Origin: Gordonia sp. KTR9
GTDB lineage: Bacteria; Actinomycetota; Actinomycetes; Mycobacteriales; Mycobacteriaceae
Length of the DNA stretch: 64,000 nucleotides
Direction of reading: 5' to 3'
Assembly: GCF_000143885.2 (NCBI RefSeq)
Contig: NC_018581.1
Location: 2,604,001-2,668,000, forward strand
Part shown: one piece after another, positions 61,807-64,000 of the stretch
Position numbering within the stretch: position 1 is the stretch's first letter
Layout of the letters: each line of letters opens with the position of its first letter
The notes under the pieces: generated by a model
Database searches by the model: none
Told to the model about the DNA's origin: nothing
What the model saw: the letters and a program-made list of their open reading frames with translations, nothing else
Program-made: the position numbers and the translations under genes

Positions 61807-61813
61807 CGGACCC

Positions 61814-62743
61814 ATGTCGATTCAGGACTCTGCCTTCGAATGGACGGAAACGAATCGCGAATGGCTGATCGAGAATCCCGCTCGCATCGTCGCTTACGTG
61901 ATCGTCGCGTTGATCGTCCGGTTCGTCATCCACCGCTCCATCGACCGCGCCACCCGGCCACGGGCCGCCGGCGGGGAGCCGGGCCGGGGTGCGGCCCTCA
62001 TGCGCGGGCTGCGCTCCAAGTCGGCATCCACCGAACGCAACGCGCAGATCGCCGCGCGGCGGGCCCAGCGGGCCGCGACGATCGGCTCGGTACTGAAATC
62101 GACGGTCTCGATCGTCTTGCTCGTCTGGGTCGTGCTGTCGGTGCTCAGCGTGCTGGGCGTCAACATCGCACCGTTCATCGCCTCGGCCGGGATCGTCGGC
62201 CTCGCAATCGGTTTCGGTGCGCAGAATCTGGTGCGCGACTTCGTGACCGGTGTGTTCATGCTGCTCGAGGACCAGTACGGCGTGGGTGACATCGTGGACC
62301 TCGGCGAGGCGGTCGGCGAGGTGGAGTCGGTGGGACTGCGTGTGACCACCCTGCGCGACATCGACGGCACCCTCTGGTACGTCCGCAACGGTGAGATCGC
62401 CCGCGTGGGCAACATGAGCCAGGAGTTCGCGGTCGCGCGCGTCGACGTCCCGGTGGCACCCGGCGCCGACATCGACAAGGCGCAGCAGGTGGCCGATGAC
62501 GCGGCCCGCACCGCGATCGAGGAGGACTCGACGGACATTCTCGGACAGATCGAGATGCTCGGCGTCCAGGAGGTGTCGTCGGATCAGGTCGTCCTGCGAT
62601 TGACGGTGAAGACCAAGCCGAACGGCCAGTGGGCGGTGCAGCGACGACTGCGCCGGGCGATCCTGCGGTCGTTCGTGGAGAACTCGATCGACCTGCCGTA
62701 CTCGCGGGCCTGGGGGGCGCTGGCGGATTCCGTCGCGCCCTGA
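61814..62743 (+). CDS. Mechanosensitive channel, MscS family
   Basis: 309 residues. An N-terminal helix (IVAYVIVALIVRFVIH), a helix at STVSIVLLVWVVLSVLSVLGV, and the pore-lining helix APFIASAGIVGLAIGFGAQNLVRDFVTGVFMLLEDQYGVGDIV, followed by the MscS beta domain (VESVGLRVTTLRDIDGTLWYVRNGEIARVGNMSQ). It opens on membrane tension to release osmolytes. There is no fused ligand-binding domain. A strong bidirectional terminator lies 43 bp downstream. Confidence 0.93.
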   Translation: MSIQDSAFEWTETNREWLIENPARIVAYVIVALIVRFVIHRSIDRATRPRAAGGEPGRGAALMRGLRSKSASTERNAQIAARRAQRAATIGSVLKSTVSIVLLVWVVLSVLSVLGVNIAPFIASAGIVGLAIGFGAQNLVRDFVTGVFMLLEDQYGVGDIVDLGEAVGEVESVGLRVTTLRDIDGTLWYVRNGEIARVGNMSQEFAVARVDVPVAPGADIDKAQQVADDAARTAIEEDSTDILGQIEMLGVQEVSSDQVVLRLTVKTKPNGQWAVQRRLRRAILRSFVENSIDLPYSRAWGALADSVAP

Positions 62744-62785
62744 GGGCTGCGGCGGGACGATTGACCCACAAGACGATCAACCCAC

Positions 62786-62826
62786 AACGAGAAGAACCCC
62801 GGCGGTGAGCCGGGGTTCTTCTCGTT
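62786..62826. terminator. Strong bidirectional terminator
   Basis: Perfect 18-bp arms: AACGAGAAGAACCCCGGC (62786-62803), loop GGTGA, complementary arm 62809-62826. T-rich on the plus strand end (TTCTTCTCGTTGTT). It separates the MscS gene from the minus-strand tRNA gene and can serve both. Confidence 0.9.
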
Positions 62827-62833
62827 GTTCTCG

Positions 62834-62922
62834 TGGTGTCCGAGGGGGGACTTGAACCCCCACGTCCGTTAATAGGACACTAGCACCTCAAGCTAGCGCG
62901 TCTGCCATTCCGCCACTCGGAC
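62834..62922 (-). tRNA. tRNA-Leu (anticodon GAG)
   Basis: 89 nt with encoded CCA. Acceptor stem GTCCGAG/CTCGGAC with discriminator A; anticodon arm CTAGC-TTGAGGT-GCTAG gives anticodon GAG; long variable arm GTGTCCTATTAACGGAC as in class II leucine tRNAs; T arm GGGGG-TTCAAGT-CCCCC. It reads CUC and CUU codons. Confidence 0.95.
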
Positions 62923-63042
62923 CTGCGTGCCGCGGTGAGGGTTCCGGCGATCTCTCGCCGGTGATCTTTCGACCCGTCTCGCTGCAGCGGGATAACCCTA
63001 ACCGAGGTTGCCCGTGTATCCCAAATCCCGTAGGAGTGAGGG

Positions 63043-64000
63043 GTGTCTACACAGTCTGCGACCGACGAAGTGGTCGATCTGGTCAGTCGATTGATCCGTT
63101 TCGACACCTCCAACACGGGCGAGCCCGAGACCACCAAGGGCGAGGAGGAGTGCGCCCGCTGGGTGGCCGAGCATCTCGAGGAGGTGGGCTACACGACCCA
63201 GTACGTCGAATCCGGGCGGCCGGGCCGGGGCAACGTGTTCGCGCGGCTCGCCGGACCTCCGGATTCCGAACGTGGCGCACTGCTCATCCACGCCCACCTC
63301 GACGTCGTGCCCGCCGAGCCGGCCGACTGGAGTGTGCATCCGTTCTCCGGGGCCATCAAGGACGGTTACATCTGGGGTCGGGGCGCGGTCGACATGAAGG
63401 ACATGGCCGGCATGGCCCTGGCGCTCGCGCGGCAGTTCAAACGGGACGGCACCGTCCCGCCCCGTGAGCTCGTGTTCGCCTTCCTCGCCGACGAGGAGGC
63501 CGGCGGGTCGTGGGGTTCGCACTGGCTCGTCGAGAACCGGCCCGACCTGTTCGAGGGCATCACCGAGGCGGTCGGCGAGGTCGGCGGCTTCTCACTCACC
63601 GTCGACCGGCCCGACGGCACGCAGCGGCGGCTCTATCTGGTCGAGACGGCCGAGAAGGGCCTCGCGTGGATGCGACTCACCGCAGAGGCCCGCGCGGGAC
63701 ACGGATCGTTCCTGCACGAGGAGAACGCCGTGACCGAGGTCGCCGAGGCGGTCGCCCGGATCGGACGGCACCGGTTCCCTCTGGTGATGACCGAGTCGGT
63801 GAGCCAGTTCCTGGCCGAGGTCAGCGCGGAAACGGGCCTGGACCTGAGTCCCGAGGCGCCCGACCTGGAGACGTCGCTGTTCAAACTGGGCAATCTCGCG
63901 CGGATCATCGGCGCGACGCTCCGCGACACCGCCAATCCCACGATGCTCAAGGCCGGCTACAAGGCCAATGTCATCCCGCAGAAGGCGGAGGCGGTCATCG
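63043..64000 (+). CDS. M20-family metallopeptidase, 3' end beyond window
   Basis: 319 codons are visible. Di-zinc ligands of the M20 (ArgE/DapE/carboxypeptidase) family: HAHLDVVPAE (His, Asp), GRGAVDMKDMAGM (bridging Asp) and ADEEAGGSWGSHW (Glu-Glu, catalytic base). The dimerisation/lid domain starts around EKGLAWMRLTAEARAGHGSFLHEENAV. Most similar in outline to the mycobacterial M20 peptidase Rv2141c (sometimes labelled dapE2); the substrate is unknown. AGGAG (63032-63036) lies 6 bp before the GTG at 63043. A weak possibility is that the tRNA and this gene share the 120-bp gap's divergent promoters. Confidence 0.9.
   Translation, partial: MSTQSATDEVVDLVSRLIRFDTSNTGEPETTKGEEECARWVAEHLEEVGYTTQYVESGRPGRGNVFARLAGPPDSERGALLIHAHLDVVPAEPADWSVHPFSGAIKDGYIWGRGAVDMKDMAGMALALARQFKRDGTVPPRELVFAFLADEEAGGSWGSHWLVENRPDLFEGITEAVGEVGGFSLTVDRPDGTQRRLYLVETAEKGLAWMRLTAEARAGHGSFLHEENAVTEVAEAVARIGRHRFPLVMTESVSQFLAEVSAETGLDLSPEAPDLETSLFKLGNLARIIGATLRDTANPTMLKAGYKANVIPQKAEAVI

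Overview
The window is high-GC, densely coded chromosomal DNA from a mycolic-acid-type actinobacterium (order Mycobacteriales), most likely Gordonia or a close relative. The evidence is gene order. Almost the whole window follows, in order, the segment of the Mycobacterium tuberculosis chromosome around Rv1447c-Rv1496: zwf-tal-tkt, ctaB, qor, ctaA with an ABC exporter, mptB, sufRBDCSUT, an ABC-F ATPase, acnR/acn, ripA-moxR-DUF58-VWA, fabG1-inhA-hemH, NfeD/SPFH, a TVP38 protein and mutA-mutB-meaB. No mobile element, phage gene or CRISPR array was seen. Assignment to the genus is an inference.

Layout. 1-4434: pentose phosphate operon (minus; zwf cut by the left edge). 4726-11966: haem A synthesis (ctaB, ctaA), quinone oxidoreductase, an ABC exporter coupled to ctaA, and a GT-C mannosyltransferase. 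12064-18611: SUF iron-sulfur operon led by its repressor, with a good SufR-type operator and a strong terminator. 18715-23466: accessory genes (DUF1992, a split acyltransferase/SGNH pair under a DtxR/IdeR-type iron box, lycopene cyclase, SDR). 23575-25203: ABC-F protein. 25187-34060: an accessory island holding a tightly overlapped four-gene biosynthetic cassette (ThDP enzyme, SRPBCC protein, ketosynthase-III-like protein, PLP aminotransferase), an AMP-dependent ligase, a Tat-exported cholesterol-oxidase-like GMC flavoprotein and an unknown protein. 34065-37448: aconitase and its TetR repressor, with a textbook AcnR operator. 37843-43631: membrane protein, RipA-like hydrolase, MoxR-DUF58-VWA cluster. 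43755-46530: fabG1-inhA-hemH. 46601-50240: conserved genes with NfeD/SPFH. 50491-52601: SatD-like HTH regulator with a membrane partner, and a TVP38 protein. 52749-57978: methylmalonyl-CoA mutase. 57979-58321: intergenic repeat array. 58322 to the end: LLM oxidoreductase, nucleoside hydrolase, M23 lipoprotein, MscS channel, tRNA-Leu(GAG) and an M20 peptidase cut by the right edge.

How parts fit together. Iron is a recurrent theme: SufR controls Fe-S assembly, aconitase is a 4Fe-4S enzyme under AcnR, hemH has a C-terminal cysteine cluster, and a DtxR/IdeR-like box precedes the acyltransferase. The four-gene cassette and the GMC oxidase gene carry almost identical 15-bp operators (CTTAGCGTRAGCTAA), which suggests one regulon. 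The most interesting candidate system is the ThDP/SRPBCC/KAS III-like/aminotransferase cassette. Its enzyme set resembles acyloin- and carbazole-forming pathways that start from indole-3-pyruvate, and its ketosynthase has Asn where the catalytic His is expected.

All family calls come from reading translated sequence and remembered motifs. No database search was run.
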